From VRUE01 sp963703175 (GTDB taxonomy: Bacteria; Actinomycetota; Thermoleophilia; Solirubrobacterales; 70-9), in contig OY969794.1 of assembly GCA_963703175.1 (NCBI GenBank), positions 806,001-870,000 of the forward strand: a DNA stretch of 64,000 nt. Reading direction: 5' to 3'. Of this stretch, positions 24,037 through 34,205 are shown piece after piece. The notes beneath the pieces were generated by a model. The model was given only the letters and a program-made list of their open reading frames with translations, ran no database searches and was not told the origin of the DNA. Within the stretch, counting starts at the first letter, position 1; each line of letters opens with the position of its first letter. The translations under genes and the position numbers were made by a program.

Positions 24037-25623
24037 TCAGTCCGATCCAATCCCGTCCAACAGAACGCTGTTGCTGCGGAAGTTGAGATCGGCGTGACCG
24101 ATGCGCCGCAGGCGCAGATGAGCCAGGTCAGGTCCGGGCAGCACGTAGCGCCTTACGTAAAGGCGGCCGACCTGTTCGTAGCTGGTCTGATGGAACCGAG
24201 GTCCGAGCAGTCGGGCTGGGACCGGCGGCGACGGTCCGTCGGAGACGAAGTCCACTTCGTGGACGCTCCAGGAGAAGCCTTCGGACGATCGCACCTGAAA
24301 GGAGCCGGTCGAGAGGTACCAGCGCAATGACGCGGCCCCGAGCGTCCAAAGGACGATCGCGCGCGGCGCCCTAGGCTCTCCCAGCCGGGTCGCGACCGCG
24401 TCCCAATCCGGGCGCTGCAAGGCTGGTGAGGCGCTCACCCAGATGCAGAACCCAAACGAGTAAGCAACTAGGACCGCTGCAACAACGGCACCGCTGCGCC
24501 GCGCTCGTCGCAGGGTCGTGCCGATCGCCACCGCGACGAGGAGAGGGACCAGGGCCGGAAGCAGATTGCGCGCGAGCACGTAGTCATTGCCGGGAGCGAC
24601 CAGCGCCAGCGCTAGTGGAGCGACGATCGTGGCGGCGGCGAGAGCGAGCATCAGCCCGCCGGACCGCCGCTCCTCGCGCCCGCCGCGCACCGCTAGCAGC
24701 GTCAACCCGGCGAGGAGGGCCAGCAGCGGCACGACCGCCTGCAGCACCGTCTCGGGCCGAGCGACGATGTCGCCGGTCTCACCGACGACGAAGGTGACGC
24801 CAGCCTCCCAGAGGCGGTGTCCGAGGCTGCGGGAGCCGATCCACTCAGCGTGGCCAAGTGACATCTGGTGGACGATCAGAGGGGTCAACGCCAGGCCGGC
24901 GAGGATGACGATTCGCAATCCGACCAGCGCTCGGCGACCCCGGCGCCGCAGCAACCAGGCGGCCTCAAGCGCAATCGGGAAGATCGCGAAGTAGTGCGTG
25001 GCCAGCGCCAGCGCCGAAAAGACCCCCCAAAGCGTCAAGTCCCTCCGCCTTTTGGACGTGCCGTCGCTTATGGACCCATATGGGCCTCTTAGCGACGGCA
25101 CGTCGAGGGCGCGGACGAAGTAGAGCGCTGCGAGCGCCGTCAGCAAGACGAGCAGCGCGTAGCTGCGTGCCTCCTGCGAGTACCAGAGCAGCATCGGATT
25201 GACGGCAACCAGCGCCGCAGCGACGACGCCGGCGCGACGGCCGCGCAGCTCGGCGCCGAGCAGGTAGGCAACCGGCACCGTCGCCACCCCGGCCAAAGCC
25301 GAGAGCGAGCGCAGGCCGAACTCCCCGGTGCCGGTTAGCTGTGTCCAGAACCAGGCCAGCGTGTAGTAGAGCGGCGGCGCCGACTCGCTGAAGCCAACCG
25401 CTTCCATTGCGTGCCAGAAGCTGCCGCGCAGGACGCGGCTGGCGGTGACGATCTCATCGTGGTGATACGCCTGCACGCCGAGGGTGGCGAAGCGCAGTGC
25501 GGCGGCAGCGACCGTCAGCCCGGCGACGATCCAGAAGACTCGCGAGCGTGCCCGCACCGCCTCGCGGATCGCCTCAAAGAACGTCGACAGGTTGCCCCTG
25601 CCCAGGGCCTCGGCTGCCTCCAT
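24037..25623 (-). CDS. GT-C fold membrane glycosyltransferase (ArnT/PMT-like, family 39 type)
   Basis: This is a polytopic protein with about 11-12 membrane helices and the catalytic acidic motif in the first outer loop (AYHHDEIVTASR). Together with LYYTLAWFW and MLLWYSQEARSY, this identifies the dolichol/undecaprenyl-phosphate-sugar-dependent GT-C superfamily. It would add a sugar to a lipid or protein on the outer face of the membrane. The length of 528 is usual. The ATG lies 5 nt from the lon stop codon on the same strand. An in-frame palindrome at 25055-25104 encodes an extra cytoplasmic loop segment. Confidence 0.85.
   Translation of the reverse strand: MEAAEALGRGNLSTFFEAIREAVRARSRVFWIVAGLTVAAAALRFATLGVQAYHHDEIVTASRVLRGSFWHAMEAVGFSESAPPLYYTLAWFWTQLTGTGEFGLRSLSALAGVATVPVAYLLGAELRGRRAGVVAAALVAVNPMLLWYSQEARSYALLVLLTALAALYFVRALDVPSLRGPYGSISDGTSKRRRDLTLWGVFSALALATHYFAIFPIALEAAWLLRRRGRRALVGLRIVILAGLALTPLIVHQMSLGHAEWIGSRSLGHRLWEAGVTFVVGETGDIVARPETVLQAVVPLLALLAGLTLLAVRGGREERRSGGLMLALAAATIVAPLALALVAPGNDYVLARNLLPALVPLLVAVAIGTTLRRARRSGAVVAAVLVAYSFGFCIWVSASPALQRPDWDAVATRLGEPRAPRAIVLWTLGAASLRWYLSTGSFQVRSSEGFSWSVHEVDFVSDGPSPPVPARLLGPRFHQTSYEQVGRLYVRRYVLPGPDLAHLRLRRIGHADLNFRSNSVLLDGIGSD
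25055..25104. repeat. In-frame palindrome inside the glycosyltransferase gene
   Basis: Perfect 14-bp arms GACGTGCCGTCGCT and AGCGACGGCACGTC flank a second palindrome, CCCATATGGG, at 25075-25084. It encodes about 17 residues (around VPSLRGPYGSISDG) between two membrane helices, where an added loop would be tolerated. Confidence 0.7.
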
Positions 25624-25628
25624 GGTCG

Positions 25629-28013
<2,385 letters not shown>

Positions 28014-28027
28014 CAGTGCCGCCTCTC

Positions 28028-28162
28028 GTAAGTACGACCCGGCTCTGACGAGTGGCTGGGGGTGCCTGGCAAGCCCGGTGGACGAAGGCGATGCAGCGCA
28101 TCGTCGAGTCCGCTGGGCGCCGCCAGGCGCGTCCAGACGCCGTCAGAACGGGGTGTACTTGC
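28028..28162. repeat. Long imperfect palindrome, family 3, copy 2
   Basis: GTAAGTAC at 28028 mirrors GTACTTGC ending at 28162, with many matching positions between. The centre is CGATGC-AGC-GCATCG (28089-28103). It shares the AGC-centred core, CTGGCAAGC and GCCGCCAGGC with copy 1 at 8031-8188. Confidence 0.65.
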
Positions 28163-28173
28163 GTGAGTCGGCA

Positions 28174-28638
28174 CTAGTCGCGCCCGATCGGCACCCGGCG
28201 AGTCGTCTGCGCCGGGTCGCGCAGCGGCAGGTCGATCCGCAAGATGCCGTCCTCGTAAGTCGCCTTGGCCTGGTCAGCATCGACGTCAACTTGCAGCTCA
28301 ACCACCCGGCGGAATGGACCCGAGGGGATCTCAACCTGCTGGTAGACCCGGCCCTCGGTCTCCTGCACCGGCCGTTCCCCAACGATCGCCAGCTGCCGCC
28401 CACTGACCTCAATTCCAACCTGATCCAGATCCACACCAGCGAGATCAACCTTCACCACAGCTCTCTGAGGAGAGCCGCAGTAGTAGACGTCCACGTTGGG
28501 CGAGAACCCGGTGCTTCTCCTACTTACGTAAGTAGTGCGACCCCAAGCTCCCCCAAGCATCTGATCCATCTCCCGCCTCATACGGGCAAAGTTCGCAAAT
28601 ACGTCACGCTCGGGCATATAGGGGCAAAACATAGCCAC
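28174..28638 (-). CDS. Small heat-shock protein, Hsp20/alpha-crystallin family
   Basis: This is a holdase chaperone that binds unfolding proteins and forms large oligomers. The alpha-crystallin domain covers about residues 42-135, with VDVYYCGSPQRAVVKVDLAGV, RQLAIVGERP and the hallmark ATYEDGILRIDLPLRD. The C-terminal I-x-I-like end is replaced by RRVPIGRD. Its length of 154 is typical. The ATG at 28638 follows a 200-nt region of alternative inverted repeats, and lon is the next gene, so a stress operon is plausible. A perfect 14-bp palindrome, TACTTACGTAAGTA, lies inside the gene at 28521-28534. Confidence 0.94.
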   Translation of the reverse strand: MAMFCPYMPERDVFANFARMRREMDQMLGGAWGRTTYVSRRSTGFSPNVDVYYCGSPQRAVVKVDLAGVDLDQVGIEVSGRQLAIVGERPVQETEGRVYQQVEIPSGPFRRVVELQVDVDADQAKATYEDGILRIDLPLRDPAQTTRRVPIGRD

Positions 28639-28668
28639 CGTCGTCCCTGCACGGCCATTCGAGGCTTG

Positions 28669-28841
28669 GCGGGGGTCGCCTCGACGATGCCTCGCGAAGC
28701 GGAAGGGCGGAAGGCGCGGGGGTCACCTCGCCGAGTGCCCAGCACCGCCTGCGGCGGTGCAATCGGGAGCCGCTTCGCGGCTGAAATCACCCTGCCGGGG
28801 CCGCTTCGCGAGGCATCGGCGAGGCGACCCCCGCGCCTTCC
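28669..28841. repeat. Competing inverted repeats upstream of hsp20
   Basis: The arm 28801-28834 can pair with 28669-28702 (33 of 34 positions), while the overlapping segment 28816-28841 can pair with 28709-28734 (25 of 26). Local hairpins GCACCGCC-TGC-GGCGGTGC and AGCCGC-TTC-GCGGCT lie between. The two long pairings exclude one another. The region precedes the hsp20 start and reaches the stop codon of the upstream Cys-rich gene. Confidence 0.7.
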
Positions 28842-29035
28842 TATACAGGGCTGGTTTGAGTGGCCCAGCGAGGCGGGCGCATAAGCAAGACCGGCTGGCG
28901 CGGCGGCACCAGACCCTCGGGGCGATTAGGCCGGAAGGTCGTGCAGGGCTCCTCGAGCTGCAGCGCGCAGAGCTGGTTCTTGCGGAAGTAGCAGTCGTCG
29001 CAGCTGGGTTTCTTCTTGCGCGGCATGGCCGGCAT
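28841..29035 (-). CDS. Small four-cysteine protein
   Basis: This 64-residue product starts MPAMPRKKKP and carries CDDCYFRKNQLC and then EEPCTTFRP. The four cysteines could bind zinc or an iron-sulphur cluster. A second ATG nine bases on (28-type start MPRKKK) is equally possible. The C-terminus is Pro/Arg-rich (GLVPPRQPVLLMRPPRW). There is no signal peptide. It lies upstream of hsp20 and lon on the same strand. The pattern is conserved in style among small actinobacterial proteins, but I do not recognise a named family. Confidence 0.6.
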   Translation of the reverse strand: MPAMPRKKKPSCDDCYFRKNQLCALQLEEPCTTFRPNRPEGLVPPRQPVLLMRPPRWATQTSPV

Positions 29036-29162
29036 ATTGGCATTGCCGTTGCACTTTCGTGACGCCTGATTCCGCAAAGCGCAACGTTCTTGACACAGAG
29101 CCGTCACATCTTCCCCGCGTCTTGCGGGAGTCGGGGTCAGCCGCCGCTACCATTGGGCACGA

Positions 29163-29792
29163 ATGGAGGCTCACGACCGCACCGACAGACTCTCGGCTTC
29201 GCCGCAGCTATTCGAGAGCGACTTCCTCAACTTCTTCTCGCGGGTCCACCCGGCGATCCCGGCGATCATCTTCGTACCCGTGATCATCGCGATGGAGTGG
29301 CTCGCCGCCAATCAGGACCAGGCCGCCTGGCAGCTGATCCTGCTCAGCCTCGGCGGAATCGGCATCTGGACGCTGACCGAGTACTGGCTGCACCGGTTGA
29401 TCTTCCACTGGGAGCCCGACAACGCCTTCGGGCGCCGCATGCACTTCATCATCCACGGCATCCACCACGACCACCCGAACGACAAGATGCGGCTGGTCAT
29501 GCCACCGGCCGTCGCGATCCCACTGGCCGCGCTCTTCTTCTTCGCCTTCACGCTGATCTTCGGCACGCCGGCGGCCTATCCCCTCTTTGGCGGTTTCATC
29601 GCCGGCTACCTCTTCTACGACTACACGCACTACTACGTGCACCATTTCGTGCCCAAGTCCGACCTCGGCAAGCGCCTGCGCGAGCAGCACATGCGCCACC
29701 ACTTCCAAGACCATCGCTTTGGCTACGGCGTCTCCTCGCCGATTTGGGACGTCGTATTTCGCACCCTGCCCAAGAAGCGCCGCCAGCCGTAG
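29163..29792 (+). CDS. Fatty-acid hydroxylase / sterol desaturase family membrane enzyme
   Basis: This is a non-haem di-iron integral membrane hydroxylase. The histidine clusters are all present: EYWLHRLIFHW, HFIIHGIHHDHP, HYYVHH and HMRHHFQDH, which together hold two irons. Four membrane helices surround them. Its size of 209 residues matches the fatty-acid 2-hydroxylase-like group rather than longer sterol desaturases. The likely reaction is O2-dependent hydroxylation of a membrane lipid acyl chain. The 3' end overlaps the convergent neighbour by 70 nt. Confidence 0.9.
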   Translation: MEAHDRTDRLSASPQLFESDFLNFFSRVHPAIPAIIFVPVIIAMEWLAANQDQAAWQLILLSLGGIGIWTLTEYWLHRLIFHWEPDNAFGRRMHFIIHGIHHDHPNDKMRLVMPPAVAIPLAALFFFAFTLIFGTPAAYPLFGGFIAGYLFYDYTHYYVHHFVPKSDLGKRLREQHMRHHFQDHRFGYGVSSPIWDVVFRTLPKKRRQP

Positions 29793-30139
29793 AGGTCGAG
29801 TAGGGCCATGGCCAGCCCGCTCACCCAGACGCCTGCGGACGCCAAGGCGAAGTGCTGGGCCAGACCGTAGTGATCTTCGAACCCCTTCCCGCTGAAGAAG
29901 AAGAGGACGCCGAAGATCGCGATCGCGACGACTCCCCCCGCGAGGGCGAGCAGGTCGGGCTCGCCCCAGCGAGAATCGCCGCGAAACCGCCAGGCCATCG
30001 CGAAGACGGAAAGTAGAAGCGCGGCGCCACCGAAGAAATAAGTCCAGCCGTGGGCGTAGTGCTGCCAGGAAAGTTCACCAGCAAGTTCACGGGCGTGACA
30101 GCCGGCGTCGATCGTCCGGCCCCGTCCACCCGTCTGCAT
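29723..30139 (-). CDS. Three-helix membrane protein, function unknown
   Basis: From the ATG at 30139 the 138-residue product has a short N-terminal part with one Cys and one His (TIDAGCHARELAGELSWQHY) and three membrane helices (WTYFFGGAALLLSVFAMAW, LLALAGGVVAIAIFGVLFFF, HFALASAGVWVSGLAMALL). The last 23 codons overlap the hydroxylase gene on the opposite strand. The frame is open upstream to 30214, but those residues lack membrane character. No family was recognised. The 30140-30429 stretch upstream has no gene; it holds repeated TGYGCAA-type heptamers but no firm signal. Confidence 0.6.
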   Translation of the reverse strand: MQTGGRGRTIDAGCHARELAGELSWQHYAHGWTYFFGGAALLLSVFAMAWRFRGDSRWGEPDLLALAGGVVAIAIFGVLFFFSGKGFEDHYGLAQHFALASAGVWVSGLAMALLDLYGWRRFLGRVRNTTSQIGEETP

Positions 30140-30429
30140 GGGGCATCTATATCGCTTACCCACCGTTCCTTTCAGACGGGACTCCGGATGCCCACACCGG
30201 ATGGCCAACGTCAACTCGAGGTAGGTATCCCTTTGCTCTACCCACTCAACACCTCTGTGTCTGAGGTATGTCTAAATAGTCAGTGTGGAATAGGCCAATT
30301 TGGCCAGACTGCTGTTCGTAGTGAAAGTGCATCTGCGAGGCTGCGCAAGGACTGTGCAACACTGCGGTTCGCAAATAACTTGCTTACCAGTATTCGGTGC
30401 GCAAACAGCGACCGGACGAAAGGAACGAG

Positions 30430-30822
30430 ATGCCAAGCACCACTCACATACTCGACGAGGCCCGCGATCTGGTCCAGAAACGCCTTGTCGAGCTAGACGA
30501 CGAGCGCAAGCGCCTCGAGCGCGCCCTCGCCGAGCTGGGCGGGAAAGCGACGGCTCGCACCGGCCGCGGCCCGGGTCGCCCCCCCGGATCAGGTAGGAAA
30601 GCTGCCGGTCGTCCAGCCGGTCGTCCGAAAAAACGGCGTCGCCGCAGCGGCACCCGTGCCGATCAGGCGGTTGGCCTGGTCGAGGGTAGCCCCGGTATCA
30701 GCGCCTCGGACATTGCCAAGCAGATGAAAATCAAGCCCAACTACCTCTACCGGGTCCTCGGCGACCTCGAGAAAGAGGGACGGGTCTCTAAGAAAGGGCG
30801 CCAGTACTACCCTGGGAAGTAG
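30430..30822 (+). CDS. AT-hook DNA-binding protein with C-terminal winged helix
   Basis: From the ATG at 30430 (AAAGGAACGAG upstream) the product is 130 residues. A short coiled helix (LVELDDERKRLERALAELGG) is followed by Arg-Gly-Pro-rich AT-hook-like units (GRGPGRPPGSGRK, GRPAGRPKKRRRR), then a compact winged-helix domain (GISASDIAKQMKIKPNYLYRVLGDLEKEGRV). This looks like a nucleoid-associated or chromatin-type regulator that binds AT-rich minor grooves. The earlier in-frame ATG at 30397 is less likely. A family-1 element begins 7 nt after the stop. Specific target genes are unknown. Confidence 0.8.
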   Translation: MPSTTHILDEARDLVQKRLVELDDERKRLERALAELGGKATARTGRGPGRPPGSGRKAAGRPAGRPKKRRRRSGTRADQAVGLVEGSPGISASDIAKQMKIKPNYLYRVLGDLEKEGRVSKKGRQYYPGK

Positions 30823-30829
30823 GCGCCCC

Positions 30830-30947
30830 TTAGGGCGATCCCGGTTAGGGCTTTCACTTAACTTTTTCGGTGCTTCCCTTACGGCTGACGCCCGGAGGCG
30901 TCCACGAAAAAGTACAAGACGTTTCAGCCCTACCGGAATCGCCCTAA
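30830..30947 (+). repeat. Palindromic element family 1, copy B
   Basis: Arms 30830-30852 and 30926-30947 pair with one mismatch and one bulge. The core CACTTAACTTTTTCGGTG, a variable hairpin, and CACGAAAAAGTACAAGACGTTTC lie inside. The far arm includes the mdh stop codon (30944-30946). It sits between convergent genes. Confidence 0.85.
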
Positions 30948-31930
30948 ACCAAACCCAGTTCGCTGACGGACTGGCGCTCTTCCCGTAGCTCTGCGATGGT
31001 GGCGTCGATTCTTGGGCGGGAGAAGTCTGGGACGTCGAGTCCCTCGACGATCCGCCACTCACCATTCGCACAGCTGCAGGGGTGGCCGGCGACTACGCCC
31101 TCCTCGATTCCATAAGAACCGTTGGAAGGCACTCCCATCGATACCCAGTCGCCATCGGGCGTGCCGAGCACCCAGTCGTGAACGTGGTCGATCGCGGCGT
31201 TAGCGGCAGACGCCGCGCTGGAGGCACCGCGAGCGTCGATGATCTCCGCTCCACGTTTGGCGACCCGCGGGATGAACTCCTCGCCGATCCAGACCTCGTC
31301 GTCGACCGAGTCCCAGGCGCTCTCACCGTCGACCTTGGCATTAACCAGATCGGGGTACTGCGTAGTCGAGTGGTTGCCCCAGACGGTCATGTTTGTGACA
31401 CTGGATACCGGCTTGCTCAACTTGTTGGCGAGCTGTGCGATCGCCCGGTTGTGGTCGAGACGCATCATCGCGGTGAAACGCTCACGTGGCACACCATCGG
31501 CATTTGACATCGCGATCAGACAGTTGGTGTTGGCGGGGTTGCCGACTACGAGAACGCGCACGTCAGCGGCGGCCCCGGCGGCGATCGCTTCGCCCTGGGG
31601 CTTGAAGATGCCGCCGTTTGCCTCGAGCAGGTCGGCGCGCTCCATGCCGGGTCCACGCGGACGGGCACCGACAAGCAGGCCGACATTGCAGCCCTCGAAA
31701 GCAGCCTTGGCGTCATCGAAAATGTCGATCTTGCGCAGCAGCGGGAAGGCACAGTCGTCGAGCTCCATCGCGGTGCCCTCGGCCGCCTTGACCGCGTCGG
31801 GGATCTCGAGCAAGCTCAGCTCGACTGGGGTATCCGGGCCAAGCATCTGACCGCTGGCGATGCGGAAAAGCAGCGCGTAGCCAATTTGGCCGGCGGCGCC
31901 GGTAACGGTGACTTTGACGGGGGTGCTCAC
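30944..31930 (-). CDS. mdh: Malate dehydrogenase
   Basis: Interconverts malate and oxaloacetate with NAD+ in the TCA cycle. The Rossmann start is TGAAGQIGYALLFRIASG. The catalytic Asp-His pair is represented by LDHNRAIAQLANKL and WGNHSTTQYPD, and the substrate Arg loop by VGARPRGPGMERADLL. Its length of 328 residues and the ARPRGPGMERADLL sequence place it in the MDH type 2 (cytosolic-like) group. It follows icd by 40 nt on the same strand, forming an icd-mdh operon. The stop codon lies inside a family-1 palindromic element. Confidence 0.97.
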   Translation of the reverse strand: MSTPVKVTVTGAAGQIGYALLFRIASGQMLGPDTPVELSLLEIPDAVKAAEGTAMELDDCAFPLLRKIDIFDDAKAAFEGCNVGLLVGARPRGPGMERADLLEANGGIFKPQGEAIAAGAAADVRVLVVGNPANTNCLIAMSNADGVPRERFTAMMRLDHNRAIAQLANKLSKPVSSVTNMTVWGNHSTTQYPDLVNAKVDGESAWDSVDDEVWIGEEFIPRVAKRGAEIIDARGASSAASAANAAIDHVHDWVLGTPDGDWVSMGVPSNGSYGIEEGVVAGHPCSCANGEWRIVEGLDVPDFSRPRIDATIAELREERQSVSELGLV

Positions 31931-31970
31931 GTAATCGTCTCCTGAAGTCGTGGTTTGAGGTGGTGAAGGG

Positions 31971-33191
31971 TTAGGACGCCATAGCGCCCTGCAGGCGCTC
32001 GTCGATCGCGGCGAGGAAGTCCTGCGTGGTGAGGAACTGTTGGTCTGGACCGACGAGAAGGGCGAGGTCTTTGGTCATCTTGCCGCTCTCGACCGTCTCG
32101 ATACAAACCTGCTCAAGTGTCGCGGCAAACTGCGACACCTCCGGAGTCCCGTCGAGGCGGCCACGGGCTGCAAGGCCGCGGGTCCAGGCAAAGATCGAGG
32201 CGATCGGGTTGGTCGACGTTGGTTTGCCCTCCTGGTGCTGGCGAAAGTGGCGAGTAACGGTGCCGTGTGCTGCCTCGGCCTCAACGGTCTTGCCGTCAGG
32301 GCTCATCAAGACACTGGTCATCAACCCCAGCGAGCCAAAGCCCTGAGCGACGGTGTCGGACTGGACGTCGCCGTCGTAGTTCTTGCAAGCCCATACATAG
32401 CCGCCTTCCCACTTCAGCGCGGCGGCGACCATGTCATCGATCAGGCGGTGTTCGTAGGAAATTCCCTTCGCCTCAAACTCGCCCTTGAACTCACTCTCGT
32501 AAACCTCAGCGAAGAGATCCTTGAAGCGACCGTCGTAGCGCTTGAGGATCGTGTTCTTGGTCGAGAGGTAGACCGGATAGCCACGATCGAGGCCGTAGCG
32601 CATTGAGGCACGAGCAAAGTCACGGATCGAGGCGTCGAGGTTGTACATCGCCATCGCGATGCCACCACCGGGGAAGTCATAAACATCAAGCTCGACCGGC
32701 TCAGAGCCGTCCTTTGGCGTGTAAGTAAGCGTCAGCGTTCCCTCGCCGGGGACAACCATGTCGGTGGCGCGGTACTGATCGCCGAAGGCGTGACGACCGA
32801 TCACGATTGGCTTGGTCCAACCGGGCACCAAGCGCGGGATGTTGGAGATCACGATTGGCTCGCGGAAGATGACTCCGCCGAGAATGTTGCGGATAGTTCC
32901 ATTCGGAGAGCGATACATCTCCTTCAGGCCAAACTCCTCGACCCGCGCCTCGTCGGGAGTGATCGTCGCGCACTTGACGCCAACCCCGTGACGCTTGATC
33001 GCTTCCGCCGCTTCGACCGTGATCCGGTCTTCGCTCGCGTCGCGACTCTCGATCCCGAGATCGAAGTAATCCAGCTCGAGGTCGAGGTAGGGCAGGATCA
33101 GCTGCTCCTTGATGAACGACCAGATGATCCGAGTCATCTCGTCGCCGTCGAGCTCGACGACCGGGTTCTTGACTGCGATCTTCTGCGGCAC
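31971..33191 (-). CDS. icd: NADP-dependent isocitrate dehydrogenase, homodimeric eukaryote-like type
   Basis: Oxidatively decarboxylates isocitrate to 2-oxoglutarate. The N-terminus PVVELDGDEMTRIIW and the motifs NGTIRNILGGVIFREPIV, YDGRFKDLF, AHGTVTRHFRQHQ and NPIASIFAWTRGL are those of the ~400-residue subfamily II enzymes found in eukaryotes and some bacteria, distinct from the 740-residue monomeric enzyme of many actinobacteria. Its length is 406. It is followed by mdh and preceded by a TetR gene on the same strand, with only 13 nt between them. Confidence 0.97.
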   Translation of the reverse strand: MPQKIAVKNPVVELDGDEMTRIIWSFIKEQLILPYLDLELDYFDLGIESRDASEDRITVEAAEAIKRHGVGVKCATITPDEARVEEFGLKEMYRSPNGTIRNILGGVIFREPIVISNIPRLVPGWTKPIVIGRHAFGDQYRATDMVVPGEGTLTLTYTPKDGSEPVELDVYDFPGGGIAMAMYNLDASIRDFARASMRYGLDRGYPVYLSTKNTILKRYDGRFKDLFAEVYESEFKGEFEAKGISYEHRLIDDMVAAALKWEGGYVWACKNYDGDVQSDTVAQGFGSLGLMTSVLMSPDGKTVEAEAAHGTVTRHFRQHQEGKPTSTNPIASIFAWTRGLAARGRLDGTPEVSQFAATLEQVCIETVESGKMTKDLALLVGPDQQFLTTQDFLAAIDERLQGAMAS

Positions 33192-33204
33192 GGGCGCGGC
33201 GATG

Positions 33205-33807
33205 CTATCGACGTAGGCCCTCGAGCAGGTCGACGATCACCGCCTCCGAGCGCTTTCGGGCCGGGGCTCGGTCGTCGGCGACGACGATTGGCATCGCCGC
33301 CTCGATCAGGGCGCCGAGCAGAATCAAGGCCATCGTCTCGGGGTCGTGGGGCGGCAACTCGCCGGCCTCGATCGCCGCCGCCACGAGGCTGAGGACGACG
33401 CCGATCCCGAGCTCGGTGGCCGCCTCTCGCCATCCCTCCCAGCCGAGCACGGCGCGGCTCTGAGTGAGGCCGATGCGGCGCAGCTCTTCGTCGGTCTCGC
33501 ACAGGCGCAGGTAAGCCTTCGCGCCCGCGACGAGGGCCTCGGCCGGGCTGCTCCCGGCCGGTATCTCGGCCACCACCCGGGCGAGCGCGCGCCTCTCGCT
33601 CGCCTCGTAGACGGCACGGAAGAGATCGAGCTTGGAGGGGAAGTGGTGGTAAAGCGCCCCCCGGCTGACGCCTGAGCGCGCGAGAATCTCATCGGTCGAG
33701 ACCCGGTCGTAATCGCGCTCCATGAAGAGCTCGTGCGCAGCCGTCACGAGTGCCTCGCGGGCGCCCTCGCTGGGGCGGCCGGGCGCCCTTCGCGTCTTCG
33801 CTGCCAT
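33205..33807 (-). CDS. TetR-family transcriptional regulator
   Basis: The N-terminal helix-turn-helix is DRVSTDEILARSGVSRGALYHHFPSKLDLF (about residues 36-65), preceded by the basic MAAKTRRAPGRPSE. The C-terminal domain is Ala/Leu-rich and has no diagnostic ligand residues. It is divergent from the DUF4242 gene; the 63-nt gap holds a 27-bp dyad overlapping a TATAAT box, the likely operator. It may also control icd-mdh, which follow in the same direction, although that is less certain. Confidence 0.92.
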   Translation of the reverse strand: MAAKTRRAPGRPSEGAREALVTAAHELFMERDYDRVSTDEILARSGVSRGALYHHFPSKLDLFRAVYEASERRALARVVAEIPAGSSPAEALVAGAKAYLRLCETDEELRRIGLTQSRAVLGWEGWREAATELGIGVVLSLVAAAIEAGELPPHDPETMALILLGALIEAAMPIVVADDRAPARKRSEAVIVDLLEGLRR

Positions 33808-33818
33808 AGGCGGAAGTA

Positions 33819-33845
33819 TAAATACCGACCTTCAGTCTATAATTA
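33819..33845. promoter_or_regulatory. Candidate TetR operator in the divergent promoter
   Basis: TAAATACCGAC and GTCTATAATTA are inverted copies (8 of 11 positions) around CTTCA. TATAAT (33838-33843), a possible -10 box for the rightward gene, lies within the right arm. Confidence 0.5.
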
Positions 33846-33870
33846 TCGTCACCCTACTGAGGAGGACGAG

Positions 33871-34173
33871 ATGAAGACTTACGTGATTCGCAGGGAGAAA
33901 GCCTGGGCCGGACCGGAGGAGCTGGAGGCGACGGCCGCTCGCTCGAAAGAGGTCGCCGAGAGCAGCTTTCCCGACGACATCAGCTGGATCCGCAGCTACG
34001 TGATCGACGAGCCGGGAGGAACCCTGGGCACTGTCTGCATCTACCAGGCAAGTGGAATCGACGCCGTTCGCGAGCACGCCAGGCGGGTCGAGATGCCGGC
34101 CGACGAGATCCTCGAGGTCGCCGACACCGTGGTCATCCGGCCGGACCCCCAGCCGGAAGACGCCACGGCCTGA
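33871..34173 (+). CDS. DUF4242-type small protein
   Basis: This 100-residue protein has a ferredoxin-like alpha/beta fold signature, MKTYVIRREKAWAGPEELEATAARSKEVAESS, then ISWIRSYVIDEPGGTLGTVCIYQASGIDAVREHARR. These match DUF4242 proteins, some of which are described as metal-binding, but their role is unclear. The ribosome site AGGAGGACGAG is very strong. The gene is divergent from a TetR regulator and is followed within 32 nt by the acyl-CoA dehydrogenase, so the two are probably co-transcribed and repressed by that regulator. Confidence 0.85.
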   Translation: MKTYVIRREKAWAGPEELEATAARSKEVAESSFPDDISWIRSYVIDEPGGTLGTVCIYQASGIDAVREHARRVEMPADEILEVADTVVIRPDPQPEDATA

Positions 34174-34205
34174 CTCGCAAGCGGGTCTCCTGCGAGAATG
34201 GGCGT

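Noticed and set aside
28521..28534. TACTTACGTAAGTA inside hsp20 as an operator
   Set aside because: It lies well inside the coding region with no gene start nearby; it may be chance or a remnant repeat, so only a mention is given under hsp20.
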